The position numbers and the translations under genes were made by a program. Shown here in pieces: positions 25,301 through 39,985 of a stretch of DNA of 64,000 nt (positions within the stretch are counted from its first letter, which is position 1; each line of letters opens with the position of its first letter). The notes beneath the pieces are model-generated. The model was not told where the DNA came from and ran no database searches. It saw only the letters and a program-made list of their open reading frames with translations. The stretch is from Otis tarda (taxonomy: Eukaryota; Chordata; Aves; Otidiformes; Otididae): assembly GCA_026413225.1 (NCBI GenBank), contig CM048552.1, positions 25,099,001-25,163,000 of the forward strand. Direction: 5' to 3'.

Positions 25301-25839
25301 CATATCTAAAAACTGTAAAATGATGGCCAGAGGCAATTATTCTCCTTTTTTTCCCCATTTCTTTGACTCGCTGTCCCTCATCTGTGTTTTGATTTTGTTT
25401 CTGTTCTTGGCCAGCTTCTGGGCTGCTAACACACTTCATACAAACAATACACTAAAACAAAAATAACCTGAATTAATATTTAAATATTTAATGACCTGGG
25501 TCCAGAGGCAGATACGAGTTGCTGCTATACACCCCAAAGATAGTATGTTTCATGGTAGGGAGTTTGGGAAAGCAATTTGAAATAAGGAGGGGAGCTTGTG
25601 TAAAATCTTGGAATATCCTTGAAAAGGATTTTCTAGCAGAGTCAAACTGGAGATAAGGGTGACACTAGATCTGGAAGAAGATCAAATAGCTCTTGCACAT
25701 TCACTTTAAATTTTATAAATTTAAAAGTCTAGATTGCTTTTCCATTAGAAAAGTCAAAAGGGCCACTAATGTTTGCCAAGGAGTATTTTCTTTACAATTG
25801 ATATTGTGGATATGCCTTAAGGAAAAATTCAATACACAC
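22331..25839. other. Intergenic DNA; one small tandem repeat
   Basis: AT-rich. At 22,915-22,938 the 12-mer TAATCATAAGAC occurs twice in tandem without mismatch. Nothing else recognised. Confidence 0.6.
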
Positions 25840-27350
25840 AGACTATTGGCAGCTCTCCTCCAAACCCTGCTGGATATCCATCACCAGTGATGCATTTAAC
25901 GTCGCGCTTTTCCAGCTCCCAGGCTCCTGCAGACTCCTAACGTTGCCTCGGAGAGAGCGTTTGGCTTTTGTTTCATGCACTTTATATTCTCCAAATTTTA
26001 TTTTCTTTCTCACCCACCTCTCCCCATTCCTGTTATCACAAGACCTGGGCTCTTTTCCCTTTCCCAGTTTTTTTTTTCCTTTGTGCACACACTGTGTGAA
26101 GGGCAGGGGGGAGCACCTGGGAGCTGAGAGGGGGCAGGAACTCTTCTCTGGCCCCATCATGTCCCGAGAAGGCCTGGGTTTCTTCCTGCAGCCCTCAGCA
26201 GGAGGAAGCATCGTCTGTGAGCTGCTATCAATTAAATGCAATAAATGAACATGTATGTGAGCGCATGTTTGAGCAATCACAGTGTAACTGTGCTCTGATG
26301 CCTACAGAAGCCTACCTGAACTTTTTATTACAAACAAATTAATCAAGAACAACTCATCCATATAAAAATATTATCCTTGCCATGCAGCCAGGAACCATGC
26401 TGTCTGCAATATAATGATCACTTGAATCGATTCTTCCATTACAAATTAAAACTGCCTGAAGGCAGCTTTATTTCATCTTAAAAAAAAAAAAAACCTTTTA
26501 ATGTCTTCATATGAAATGATAGAGAGAGGCTACAGGCTTGCTATTGGTTTTAACTGAGTTTATTAAAAGCAGTTTTGCAGTGTCATTTGGACATTGGCTC
26601 CTTCTTTACCGATATAAGATAAATAATTCACCTTTCAAGCCATAGTTACTGTTCAAAGGAAATTAAAATCTGAGGTTCACCGAGCAAAAGTACAGGCTGA
26701 AGTAGGAGCTAAGATATTTAAGAGTCTGATACTGAAACGGAGTGTTGTCTCTCTTTGCATTAAATTCTTCTCACAACATTTTAGCCATCTACAGTGTAGG
26801 TGTTTCAGTTAATCCACTTGCCTGGAGTCCCTTTCCAGCTGAGAGAAAGAGAGAAATGTCCCCAGAAGAAGACTGGTTTGACTTAGCAGCTATCCTGCAG
26901 AGCACAGCTTCAACGCTCTGACACGGCTCCTTCCAGAGGCAAGGGAGAGAGACTGGCAAGAGGATACTTTGGCTGAGACATTTAACAGTAAAATGGCTAG
27001 AAGTTTAGCCTGCTTCAAAATAATGCCTCAAGGTATTTATCACAAGAAGCCAAGAAATGTCAGCTGGTTTAACCTGCTGGCAGATGTCATCAACCCAGCG
27101 TTCCCCACAGGTGCCGGCAGGTTGCAGAGGGTGGCCGGGCCATGCAGACCCTGACGGGTTGGTACTAACAGGCACGGCTGTGCTCTGGGAGCAAAACTCA
27201 GTAGCCCTGGAGCTACTGGTTATTGCCTTCTCTGTTGTGTGGCTACAGATACTTCCCTGGGAATGCCGCAGCGATACAGAGCTTATTACTGGGTCTTTAT
27301 TCGTCCTTCTCTGCAGGTCCTGTAGGGCATTTTGTAGCTTAAGATAGGCA
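25840..27350. other. Intergenic DNA with GC-richer pockets
   Basis: Pockets at about 25,890-26,220 and 26,870-27,250 are GC-richer than their flanks. The longest frames (145 codons - strand at 25,843-26,280; 101 codons + strand) overlap each other antisense and show no domain, so I do not call a gene. A non-coding exon or regulatory element is possible but unsupported. Confidence 0.4.
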
Positions 27351-30300
27351 GGAGAAACAACTGACAGTCAGTAAACTATGGCAATTTTCAGGGAGTCTAT
27401 GGCTCCTGAAGTGATCATTGTCAGTTAGTTTAAATTACAGAAATCTTCAGGCTACTCTATCAGTCTCTAGATTCCTCAGGGTGATAAGGAAAAAAACCAA
27501 CCAAACAAACAAAAAACCAACAAGGCTATTTTGTCCTCTGCTCAGTAAAAGGAAAAGAAAATTTTTCCTTGTAGGTTAACTTAAGACAAAAAGGAAAGGA
27601 AAAAAACCCCTCTCATGAATTTTGTTCATATGAGCAAGACATCAAAATCTTAAGTAATGACATTAAAATCTTTTTTATATCGTCTCTGGGGCTGCGGAGA
27701 AACAGTACAGGCAGAGATGCGCACAGCCTCACACAACTCACACCGTGGTCCCAGCCTGCTCTGAGCACTATCCCATCAATCCCAATTCATAAAGGCAGTT
27801 CAGCAGAAGGAAGGAGAAAGTCATTACTGATTGTTCAGTGTTTCATCCCAAGTTACATTCTCTCAGAAATAATTTTTTGACCTATAATGAGCCCATTAAA
27901 TAGCACTTAAAAAAAAAACAAAAAAAAAGTTTGAATGATTTTTTGATTCTGTCATCTGACTTCATTGTACTTCTCTAACATTCACCCAACAATTTATTTA
28001 ACCATAAGCACAAATTATGCACCTGCTAGCCGAAGAGCTCTTAATAAGTGAAAGTGACAGAAAGACAGAAAGACTGAGATTAGCTGACCAGTTCTTTTCT
28101 CCACAGAACCCATAGCTCTGATTTTCAGTCATATCATATTAATTTGCTTTTCCTTCACAAACTATTTTTAGTCCCAGCCCCTACAGATCGATGTGTATAG
28201 ATATGAAAGAAGGCAGGTGCATGAGCTCCCTCCTTTTTCTTCCTCAGTGTTACATATGAATATTTACCAGTGGAGAAAGTAAGAGCCAACAATGAGATTT
28301 CAATGCAGGATTTCACAGTACCTCTTTGGAAAGATATTTCTATGATTAATAATGGTTGTTCAAAGTACAGAATATGAATCAGCCTCTATGTCCTAATGAT
28401 TGGCTCTGTGAGAAGAAGAAAAAAATCATCATACCAGGGGAAAAAATGTATTTATGAAAAATTACTGGAAGTGATTTAAAGCAACCTACTTGCTGACTTA
28501 CTTAGCTAGGTAATCACTACAGCTACAGTCTAAGGTAAAAAAGATTTCTGGCCTGGCTTTGGTTTAAAAATATGATTTGATATCTCAGAACATGATCCCC
28601 GAGCAGATAATTTCTGCTTCTTATGCGCTAGATAGTTTAACTTCTCAGTGAAAGAAATAATTGCTGTGAATGCAATGTCCCTCGCATAAAAAGAACGACA
28701 AAACCTCATTGCACAGATCTGAAAACTGGTGCAAATGCAGACCTACCTGAAAAAAAAAAAATATTGCCTTTGAATTATCTTAGATCAATAGTGAATCTCT
28801 GACTATACACTGTAAAATAGATATTCTTGTGCATTCTGTGATACAGCAATTTGTGCTTGCTTTTCCTTTGGTAATAGGCCTTATCTAGAGAAAAGTAGAC
28901 ATTAACATATTCAGTTAGCTTCCTGAAATACAGTGTCATTGTTTCTTTCTCCTACCTTTGCATCCATGGACATTTTCCCAGTCATTTTTAGTTACTGCCT
29001 CCTGTGGGCTTGTGTAGCAGACATGCTGACTCCTTAATTAAAATTGCATGCCAGGAAGTAAGTAACTGCCAGCTGAATGCTTGCCTCCTACTGTTGCATT
29101 CTGTCAGCTCAGGGATGGTTTTTTCTCCTCCCCCCTTCTTCTTTTTTTTTTTTTTTTTAAGGAAATGTCAGTTGCTGTTTCTGAAGGTAAATATGGGAAA
29201 TTCTCGAAAATGCACTTAATCTGGTGATTAAATCCAGAAAATGTCATTATTTTTTGTATAGAAGAAAAACGTAAGCACATTAAAAGTACGAAGTCAGTTT
29301 TCTGGGTCTGAGCAACCTAAAGACCATGCAAATGAACACTGGGATAAAAACATTGATGGACAGAGCAGTTTATGCTGCAGGTTGGTACCAATCTGGGGAC
29401 ATATCTGTGAAACAGTCCCAGAATTAAGCAAGAACCTCCCATGTACATGTTCCAACCTCTAGGTGGTTCTCTGTTTTCCTGGAGGTAAAGTCCTGCTCAG
29501 GGAAGAATGAGAAGTGTGCCTGAAGCTTTGCAGGCTTTGAGAAGAGATGCAGGGCAGCAGGTGGTCCTCAAGAACACACCGGTGAAGCATACACATCTCT
29601 GCAAAGCAAGCAGGCGTGCACAATTGCACGGCTATTGCCAAAAAGGACATGGCTGAAGGCAGCAGGAGGCTGGCTGCCCCATGCTAGTGCCCTTCTGAAG
29701 GCTGCTGCTGCTTCTTCTCTGTGCCTGTGCACTGAGCTTCATTTAGGATTGCTCCTTTTGAAAAAAAATCGCACCACCTTTGCTCTGAACCAAAGTGGAG
29801 TGGAGAGTTAAAAGCCATTTCTAGAGTGGGAACACTGAAGACACAATAATTAGGGTCCAAATTAGGCTCTTGAATGCCTCAGGCAGAGGCCAAGACATCC
29901 ACTCTTCTCTACCTACACCAACATTTGTTGATTTTCACCAGTGCTTTCCATGATTTCAGGCTCAGACAGCTGCGCTTTTTGCTTATAGGAGAATGAGTAA
30001 GAAGAGAAATCTTCTCCCAAAGAGAGGCAAATAAAAGGAATTTGGCAAAAGTTCCTCCTGTCCTTCTAGTTCTGCCTTTTTTATATTCCTCATCCTGTGA
30101 ATATAAACTCACTTACTGTTCCAGAGCTTTCCAGGTATCTACAGGGGTTTGAAACAGACCAGTTTGTTTGCCCTGATAAGTGGCATCCACCTCTATGTTG
30201 GCTGCCTGAGAATCTGAAATGTCATCTTCGCCCTAATTAGAGCAATGCATTCCAGCACAGACCAAGACTCAGGGCATCTACCAAAGTGCTCAAGCAATCA

Positions 30301-32205
30301 CGCTTCTTGGCTTCCAGTATTTCTTCAGGCTCACCTCGCTGCAAATATAGGTGTTACAAGCACAACAAAAATTCAAAAATAAGCATCCATTTCACTACAT
30401 CAGTGTGTTTGCAATCGCTTGTACCATACTGCATTCACAATGGTTGCTGAACACCATTGATGTTAAAAAGGACAAACAATGAGAACTGATAACTTCAGGT
30501 AACTTCTGCTCTACCAGCTCCCAAGAATGGAGCTCCTGGGCAGTCGGAGGCATTGGCAGTTTGCAGTTCATGTGCGTGCTGTGCTCCACAGCTTCCAGGG
30601 AGAAACAAAAGCTTAGCAGCTGTGATAGCTGGCTACTTTAACACCTCATATCTTCAGGGTATGATTTTTTTTTACAATTGCCTTTGCTTTTTCACTCACA
30701 GAGTAATATTTTGACCCCAGGAAACTCAATAGGAAGGTTCCCATTAATTTTAGCTAAGCTTGGATGTCAACTAACTTTTGTAAAATGGGGAAGTAAAGCA
30801 AAAGTTTTAGAGACAAGTAACATCTTTTATTACAGTAATTGACATACTTGGAAAAACAGGTAAGTCTTTGGACACACAAGCTTTATAGTTCATGTTGCAC
30901 TAGGATAAATATTCATCTGAAGTTAAAATATACATGAACATAAATGATAGACACCAAGACTAATATTTGAAGTGATCCTTAAATTAATCACACTTTTCAG
31001 AATTAATTTTGAAAATACAACTCATTTCAGGCTTCCATTTTTAGGTTGAAAGTGATAAAGCACAAAGCTCCACCACAATCAAAACATTGAAAAGGAAGAT
31101 AAATTTTAAAAAGACTAAAAATACCCTTGTGATTTGCTCTAGGTTATTTTCTCTGCCTAAGCTATCATGGTGCAAATCAAAAAGCAGCTAAGAATAGATC
31201 CTCATGTAGATGAGATAGCAATGGCTCTCTTGCTCTGTTTTGTATTTTAGTTCTGATTTTATTGCAAGCAGGTAGGAGCAAAGATCGTGAGTTCAGATGT
31301 CTGGCTGCATTCAAACTTTCTTGAGTTTGATTTCCAGTGAGGAGAAAAGGAGCAGAGAAAAACATGGATAAATACATTATAAAATTTGAAACAAAACTTT
31401 TAAAAACTAATCATGGTTGCCAAGTAACAAAAACATACTTAACCTTTGCTAATTATTAGCAAACTCCAAAATTCACATAAGCCAGGAAACAAATAGTAAA
31501 GGAGTTTTGCAGACATTCTTTTGTTTTGGGAGTTTTCCAGGTCACTGACAGTTTTTGCTCTTCTAAAATTTGTAAGGAGATAAGAGGGAGGAAATTACCC
31601 AGATTACTGAATGAAAGAAGGCGTTGTTCTCCTGTGAAATACAAGCAAGTGATAGTTGTGTTCTGAAGATATTTTTTTTCCCCTGAATGATACTCACCCT
31701 GAAATGAGATCTGAGCCTGAGTATACCAAGCTAGCTTTAGGGTAGGGGCCTGTTCTTGCAAGGTTTATGTCACCTACTCATCGCTGCAAAGACGTTGTGC
31801 GTAACCTTTGCTTTGACTGTTAGGAGTCAATCAATGATAAGAGTCTTCACAGAATATATTCCCTGTCAAGTCTTTATCCTTTTTCTCCCTGCATAGGTAA
31901 TCACAGATATTGCTTAAACACTATTATTTCTGGCCTTGAAAATGTTTTATTGGACATGCTAAAGTTAAATCCGTTCTATCTCATCTGCATATCTCTAACA
32001 CCATTTATAAAGCCTTCATCACCATGTTTTGCTTATTTTCTTGCAAACTTCCCACAGAGTAGTATATAAGGGATCAAATTCATTTCTCTCTAAGGGTCAA
32101 GCTGTTAGATAACCTAAGATTATATAGGGAGGTACCAGCATCAGGCCAGGAAAACCACATTCCAGATTTGCCTTGGATATCCACAGCTATCAATGCCTCC
32201 AGTGC
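27351..32205. other. Intergenic DNA, nothing recognised
   Basis: AT-rich with homopolymer runs (poly-T near 29,142-29,158, poly-A near 27,910). No gene or classified repeat seen. Confidence 0.55.
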
Positions 32206-32420
32206 ATAGAATCATGGAATATCTCAAATTGGAAGGGACCCATAAAGATCATCAAGTCCAACTCCCTCCTCCTTACAAGACTACTTAAAACTCAACTGTA
32301 TGACTAAGAGCATTGTCCAGATGCTCTTTGAACTCTGACAGGCTCGGTGCCGTGACCACTTCCCTGGGGAGTCTGTTCCGGTGACTGATCGTTCTCTCAG
32401 TGTTACTTCCCAAGTAGTTT
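32206..32420 (-). mobile_element. CR1 LINE 3' end, old
   Basis: On the + strand: ATAGAATCATGGAATATCTC, TTGGAAGGGACCCATAAAGATC, ATCAAGTCCAACTCCC, then ACCACTTCCCTGGGGAGTCTG. This is the antisense of the CR1 ORF2 tail and 3' UTR, truncated after about 210 bases. Confidence 0.9.
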
Positions 32421-35400
32421 TTGCCTATAAAACTCTCAGGAAATCAGAAATTTCATAAGACAATCTGTCTCCTTGCCTATCTAATGAACTCTAACTAGAT
32501 TAGGTTAGATTTATCCTTTATTTATGGCTCCTCTAAGTCTATTGTGTGCATCTGCCTATTTAAGAATGGGAGAAGCAACAACCTGCAGTTATGAAAGTGA
32601 TGAATTTGTGTCTGACACTGTAATATCCTTGATCTCTGTGCATTTCTGCTGTGTGATTCCATTTCTGCATCTAGTGAGATCTTTTTATTATTATTTTCTA
32701 CTCTACTTTCCCTCTCTGTCTTTTATTAGCAGGCAGTACGTCCTCACCGGGTACACTGACATCAGGTAAAGTAAAACCAGGTGAAAAGTCGGTATCCATT
32801 ACTATCACACCGCCTTTGTTTGGACTGTCAAGGACTGGGGATGTCAAACACCTGTTTACTGGAAAACAAGATAGCCAGTAAAAGTGGTTGGGTGTTTTGG
32901 GGATGATATGTTTTGTGCTCAGAAAAATAACAATTTATTGAAATAAAAAGATTGAAAATTAGCAGTGTTAATATTTTTGATCCAATTTCTTTTATAAAAT
33001 ACAAATTCCCATTTCCTGTTTGAAATTATATTTAACTTCATAACTTAAGCTAACGAGAGATGTTAAAAATGAACCAATATCTAAAACACACTCAAATTCA
33101 ATTGTAGCATTATATGTTGATTGACAAAAACAAACTAACAAACATAAATATGATCATCATTGTGCCCAAAACTTTCAAGATGTCAACTATCTATCCTGAG
33201 CTTGGAATGGAAGTTCTTTTGATATCACAAAAACATTCTCAGGATTAAAAATCTTACTTTCTGGAAAAGTTGAAATAAAAGTTTGGCAGTATTTTTTCTC
33301 AAAAACAAGCCAAAGGATAAAGAGAGGAAGAATAAGAATGGCAGACAGATCATTAATACCTTTACAATGTAAGTCTTTATAAGTTCTAAATTTAAAAGCT
33401 TATATCCTAGTAGACAATTATTTAAACCTCCCATGGACTGAAACACTAAAGATGAATTCCTCTGCTGATCTTCAGAAGAATCTTGAAGATCTAAGTTTGG
33501 AGGATGTACTATATATCAGAGACTCAGATGTAAAAACCAGTTTTCATAAATCTGTTCAATAGGGGCAAAGTTTATTTCATTTATTTATGACATCTCCAAG
33601 TTAGATGCCTAAGACTTAGCTGATTTTGTACTCTAAGTGAGGGATAAAGAGGCACCTCCTGTTGATGGTTTATATAGACATAAATAAACTGAATTGCTCT
33701 GATTGCATATTTGCCCATGTAGATGGTTAAGGCAGCCTAGGATATCTGGCTTAGACTTAGAGGTCTAAAGTTTGAGCACTTAAGTAAAAACAGATGATTT
33801 CTTACATTTGTTTGTTTTATTTTGAGAACATATATGACCAGATGACGATGTCACGTCTCAGACTGTCATGAGGGTTCAAACTGTGTCTCCCTCATGTACA
33901 TGCTTTATCCATGGTACTGGGTAAACACGGCCGTGTACATCTCTGGAGAAAATATTAGATCTTCATGGAGCTCTAGATAGATTAATCACAAATGCAAGAG
34001 TTTTATTACAACCTCCAATGTACTAAAATGCTTCCAATATAAGCAAACTGAAATTGCGCCAGGATTATGGATGCTATTGTAACAGCTTTGAAGCTATTGC
34101 CTTGCTTAATAGTACTGCTCTTTTTAAAAGCACTAAACATTGAATTGAATTTGAAAGCCAAGATTTGAAATAAAGTTATAACATAGATTCATTTTACATA
34201 AATAGTTTTGTAGTTTTAGAATTTCAGAGCAAAACTGAACTAGCTAAATACACTCTTCTTCCTGATATTTACAGTTAAGAATTCATAAGAAACAGGACAA
34301 AAAAATTGACCACGTCCTCCTTGGGTTAATAAGGTAGACAGAAGAATCAATGCTGATTAAATTAGGCAACAGACTCTTCTACAGACAATAAAAACATTTT
34401 AAATAGATTCTCCTTTTACTGTGAGAAGTCATATGAAACTAGCCAATGCACTAGAAAATGAAGGCACTGGTGGGCTGGAGGAAGCAGCTAAATAATCCAG
34501 ACGTAGAGACTTCTTAATTTGCAAGCTATAAGGAGACATAACTGAAGAAAAATTTCAGGCAGCTAAAATATTGTGCAAAATAAGTCACCAGGCTGAAAGG
34601 CTTCCTGTAAAAATTTTCTATAGAAAATTATCAATGCCATGTCTGGGATAGCAAGCCTTGTGCTATCAAAAGATTAATCCTATAAACTTCTAAATAAAGC
34701 ATGGCTCTCCTTATTCTGTTAATCTATAAGAAATGCATAGAAATGCATTCTGTTATTTTAAACAGAATAAAAAGCCTTATATTTAAAATATGGTTACTTA
34801 TATTTCCAACAGATACATGATATATGCCAAATAAACTGAATCAACAAGAGGTTAACACGACACTGGAAATGTACTTGCCCTCCCCTGCACCCTTGCCCTG
34901 GCACACTCAAAATTTCTGTCTTTTAGGCTAGAAGTCTTAAATTTGTTATAGAGCTGGAGAATTTTTTTCTGGCCTTGCATTGGATAATATGAGGGGAGAA
35001 TGACAGAGGAAAGTCAGAACTCCAACTCGTTAGTCTAATTGTCCCCCTCCAGATCTCAGTCTCTGAATATGAATTACATCTTGTGGCCCCCTCTGCCTGC
35101 CTGCATACTCTCAAACATCCACGCCTTGTTGCTGATCGTATCAAAACTTACAGCAACTGCTTTAAATTCATTTACATTTTCAAGGGGCAGTTACTCTTAA
35201 CACTGAAAGGGACTAGAGATTTAGTTTTTCAAGCAAGCTCCTCCTTTCCCCCTGCAGCATTTTCACAGGAGAATTCTCTGCTCTGGCACAACTCAAAGTC
35301 TAGTTCTGGAGTTATGATCAGAATTTAAATGGTCCCATACAGCACTCTATAGGTGAAACTCACTCATAGTCTTACAAACAGTTTATTTTTCAATATTCTG

Positions 35401-35823
35401 TTTGAAACTTTGCATCAGCTACCAATGTTCCTCATTAAAAGATGAATTTGTTTTCAAGAACCATTGCCAGAGCTCCAGGCATTTTACAAAAGCAAGGAAA
35501 ACCTCTCAGAAAGCAGTAGAAAAGGTTTACTATCCTGAGGAAATAAGGCCTTTGGGCCAAAATCCTGAGTCAGAGTGGACTGAGTATCTAATGTACACTG
35601 GGAAATACATATTCGCAGACCTGACAAAGAAAAGACACTGAGTGATATTTTCATGCCTGACAGAAAATAAACAACACTTTATTTACAGAAGTTTAACTCT
35701 TTTATCACAGAAGACTTCATCAGCCTCCTACTTTGCTACATTCAGTACTCCAGAGCCAATTCTCTTCTTCTGTACAAAAATTTGCATGCGTGTCTACACA
35801 AAGGAAAGCTCCCCCATGATCAG
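32421..35823. other. Intergenic DNA, nothing recognised
   Basis: AT-rich, no exon chain or repeat identified. Small direct repeats of AGAAATGCAT lie near 34,735. Confidence 0.55.
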
Positions 35824-35861
35824 ATGTCTCCTCTAAAATCCAATGTCTCCTCTAAAATCCG
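35824..35861. repeat. 19-bp unit, two tandem copies
   Basis: ATGTCTCCTCTAAAATCCA is followed at once by a copy with one mismatch at the last base. A small slippage-type duplication. Confidence 0.9.
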
Positions 35862-38304
35862 ATTTCATTGCCAAAGCATCATGGCTACCGGACAGCTGAA
35901 GCAGAGGCCGAAGAGAGACAGACAGGCTGATTTAATCATTTGCCTGTCAGAACAGAAAATGAATTCTCAGTTCTATTGCCATTAGCATTTCAAAGAGAGC
36001 GTGACAGGCATATGTAGTTTTAAAAAATAATAATTCGGTTTCTTCCCAGATGCAGAATCCAACTGTTTGAAATTAGAACCAAAAGAAAAGCAGAGCGCAC
36101 TGCATATAATCTAAATGCACTGACACGCCTGGATTAAAGGCTGGATACAACAAAAATGTTTTAAATTCTATTTGATTTTTGAGCTATTAATTATTTCGGC
36201 AACAGTAACACTTCAAGAGAATCTGACAAAGCAGTAACAAAACCGCAGAGATTAAGTATGAGACACAAAAATCCCCATCTCTGCAGGATAGTGTTTAAAA
36301 TGCCCATAAGGCATAATCCAGTACTTAGGATCAAATGTTTCAAAGTGAGCTGCTACTGAATCTAAAATTCAACAGGTGCTTTTATTTTGGCCCTGAAAGT
36401 TCTCTTGCCTTTGGCATCTGACCTTAATTTCACGGAGACACTCTCATCACCAACAGCACCAAGTCCTACCAAAGACACAGCTGTCATCTCTCAGACTCAC
36501 AGCAAACAGAGAGGTGGCAGTGATTTGTAGAGTTAGATCCTGCCAAGTGCTGCCATCCAGGAAAGCAAGATCAGGGTTTAATTCCTAACTTAATTTGATG
36601 AGATTCAAAGCCATATACCCCACCAGAATGCTGCAACCATCAGGCTACAAAATACTACTAAGTGGATGGAAGCATCCTATGAGCAGACCCAATTCACGCT
36701 TTTGCTGAGGAGAAACAGGAATTCAGATACTGCCTGTGCTCGTTCGTGAATTGATGAGCTCTGAGGGGCTCCCTTGCAAAGGGATCTTCTGTAGACCAAG
36801 CTAAGACAGCCGGATGCCTCAAGTCACTCATCATTGAGTCATCTTTATAAGGGAACTTAACTCTTTTCCCTGACTACAAAGAATACAGTGGCCTTAGTTT
36901 GACCCTCCAAGTTATCCTGACAGGGTTGGTGCCTGATTTTACAGTGTTGCAACATTTGCTTTGTCAGGGTTTAAATGGCCTCTTTTCATCTCAACCTTAC
37001 TGCACAGGGCCCTCAACAGATTCCTGCAGAGTGGAGATAAAAATGTGTTTCCTGTGGCTATATAGGAGTTTAGATATTTTTTTTCCGTAAATATGTCCTT
37101 TGGCTTTATGAACGCCTCCACAGGACAGAATTTTGTATGAATTACCCTGCATCAAAATCAAAAGGGATTCCAAAGGAAAAAAGTCTCATTTCTATCCTGA
37201 ATGCATGAAAAATGAGTTCCCTCATTGACTGAAAGGCTACTTACTGTGGGATCTAAGCATGTTGTTTACTTCTGTAATTGCCATATCATTAATTACTAAT
37301 TATCTTATCCTACGTCATATCTGTGGATGCTTGGTGGGTACCCTTGATATTTATGCATATGCACAAATTCTTTCATCTTGGGAGGGGGGCTGTTTACACT
37401 CTTACATTGATCAACATTTTCTTTCACAGAAATAATTTCTTGCACAGATTAAGGGCAATTATTATGGGTTTAGAAACAAAATGCCTCTGCACTGCTGGTA
37501 TTTTCAGAAATTGGATACAGATCAAATTCCTGGGAAATAATTCTAGGCAACACATTTGTGTTTCGTTTATTTTCTACCATTCCAGTATGTGATCTCCACT
37601 GTTCACTAAGGCTGATACCTTTTTTTTTCATGTTGATGAGACTTTTGCTTCACATCAACATATAAGACAACTGACAGTTAGCAAGATTGGCCAGCTTTCT
37701 ACAAATCTTCCCTTTTCACTCAAACTAACTCACTTTGTTCCTGTTATCTTGTCAATTTTCTATTGACAAATTTTGTCCTCATTCATACAAAAAAAAAGTC
37801 AATGGAGTTTGTTACTTGTATGAGAGAGTGGAATATTATCGTAAATTCTCAGTGAGCTTTTAGGAGTTACTACTTGAAACACTATTGGAAGTTTGCATGT
37901 TTGGATTTTATAGCATGTCTTTTGGTGTCGTGGACAGAGTGACAGATTCAAGCTCCATCTCCACGCTGTTAATGGTGTGACTGCAGGAGGTTAGCCCAGG
38001 CATATCTGTAGATGTTTGGCATCAAAAGCAAAGGAGCCGTAAAGGCAGAAAATTAAGCCCATAGCTTAGGCAAGAAATCAAAGCAGTTGTCCAGAATTTG
38101 GATCTATCAGAGCTGCTAGTTCAATGTGTATAGCACATCTCCTATTGTATAGATGCAACCAAAAAGCAAGACTGAGTGCAGCATCTTTCTGGTAGGAGAG
38201 CAAGTCACATCTCATTTAACTTCCGCTGGATCACACAAAAAGCTGCTTGCAACCACTTTACTTCTTTCTGTTAATTCAACCCCGATTAACCTGAGAAGAG
38301 TTGG
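35862..38304. other. Intergenic DNA; one small hairpin
   Basis: ATGTTGATG and CATCAACAT form a 9-bp inverted repeat with a 14-base loop at about 37,630-37,661. Otherwise nothing recognised. Confidence 0.5.
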
Positions 38305-38410
38305 ATTTTATGCCTGGTTCTGTAATGTGACTTTGGGGAAATCAACTTTGCTTCCCTGGGTGTCTGTTTCGCTTCCTGTAAAATGGAATAATAAGAGCTA
38401 TCTAAAGTAT
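38305..38410 (+). repeat. MIR-like SINE remnant, 3' part
   Basis: TGTAATGTGACTTTGGGGAA, CTTCCCTGGGTGTCTGTTTC, then CCTGTAAAATGGAATAATAA matches the well-known MIR series GTGACCTTGGGCAAG, CTGTGCCTCAGTTTCC and CTGTAAAATGGGGATAATAA. The order and spacing fit, divergence is high. Confidence 0.75.
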
Positions 38411-39773
38411 TCCAAGACTTAAGAGGGGAAGGAAGTACAGAAAGAAAAGCACTATTATTACTTCACTTTATCTACACTATATCTCTTCCTCCAAACAGCA
38501 TTTTTATTCTAAACAAAAAAAAATTCATCAGAAGTTCAGCATTATCCTTGGCCCATCATGTTTCTATGGTTACAGAGCCTGTGTTTTTCATCTGTAGAAA
38601 CCAGCAAGAATTTTCCCATTTCAAAAGACTGCTGTGCCCTGTCTCTCTGACCCTCCCTTATCAAGGACTGGTTATTCTCATTTTGCCAGCCTCATCAAGC
38701 CCTGCAGTGAAAGCATCTCCAAATCAGATTGCAGGACAAAGCATTTAAATACAAAATCTTACTATTAAATACTACTAAATACTATTTGCAGTAATACACA
38801 GAAATGTCATTAAAAAAAAAAAAAAGTAGGAAGGGGTGTTAAACTTGATCCCTGAAGGCTTATCTGGTTTCTGTTTTCCAGCAGGCTGGGCAAGCCTTTG
38901 CATGATGGAGGGAACGTGGTCCTCTTTCCACCAACGGCTGCATGCCTTGACCTCCCTCTCAACCCTGTTGCATAGCTCATGTCAGAGAGAAGCCACCAAG
39001 ATTCATCTAAGATCAAATCCATTTTGGGTATTTTCTCATGCCATTTGATTTTCTAGATGAAGTGCAATACAATGCATATACAAGCATATATATTTTTATA
39101 TAGATGTATATGCAGCCGCAGTACGTAAGCAGTACACATAAACACACACACGCACCCCTCTACTACATGAACCACCATGAGACAGCACAGATCCCTTTTC
39201 TCACCCCAAACCATTCCTTTCTACAATAAGAAGGCATGCTTATGGATGAAACTTAAAGTTTCTCTTAAGCACAGGCTTGCAATTTCCTTAACACTCTCTA
39301 AAAATACTACTTCTTTTTCTCTTCTCTACTCTGTGAAAAAAAAAACACAACTCTCTCTTTTCAGAAAAGAAGCAAAGCCCATCCCTTGTTGGAGTAATGT
39401 CAGAATTTGGCTGCTGCTGAGCCAGCTCCCTCCTTATCCCCACCCCTTCCCAACCTGTATATTTCTCATTTATATTCCTCTCCTTCAGACATCTGTGGGA
39501 TTTTATCTGTTGCTGTAACATTAGTGCAAGTTGCCACATAAAACCTCAAAGTTAGTTTGCTGCAGTGATCTACAATGACTTCTTCACAGCATGCTTAATG
39601 GAGGGTTTCGTGATGACACACAGAATCACCTGCACCAGTACTGTGCAAGATGTTCAGTGTGCTCTGGAAAGACTGATACTGATGCTGTATGATGTATCCA
39701 TTCTCTCTCCCATTTGAAGAGAAAATACATAAGCTAGGCCAATCACGACCACTGAGCCCCAGTTTGCAGGTTT
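38411..39773. other. Intergenic DNA, AT-simple runs
   Basis: A poly-A run near 38,813 and a TATA/CACA-rich simple stretch at about 39,070-39,155. No gene recognised. Confidence 0.5.
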
Positions 39774-39985
39774 TCATAGCATCATAGAATCTCTAAGGTT
39801 GGAGAAGACCTCCAAGATCATCAAGTCCAACCATCAACCTAACACCACCATGTCCACTAAACCATGTCCTGAAGTGCCATGTCTACACGTTCTTTGAACA
39901 CCTCCAGGGATGGTGACTCCACCACTTCCTTTGGCAGCCTGTTCCAGTGCTTGACCACCTGTTTCAGTGCCTGACCAAGTTTTGC
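39774..39985 (-). mobile_element. CR1 LINE 3' end
   Basis: On the + strand: AGCATCATAGAATCTCTAAG, TTGGAGAAGACCTCCAAGATC, ATCAAGTCCAACCATCAACC, CACCTCCAGGGATGGTGACT and GGCAGCCTGTTCCAGTGCTT. This is the antisense CR1 tail plus UTR, 5'-truncated to about 210 bases. Its wording differs from the 32-kb and 59-kb copies, so it belongs to a third subfamily. Confidence 0.92.

Noticed and set aside
25843-26280. 145-codon - strand frame in a GC-richer pocket
   Set aside because: It overlaps a 101-codon frame on the other strand, has no domain-like pattern and no splice context; the GC-rich composition alone explains the lack of stops.
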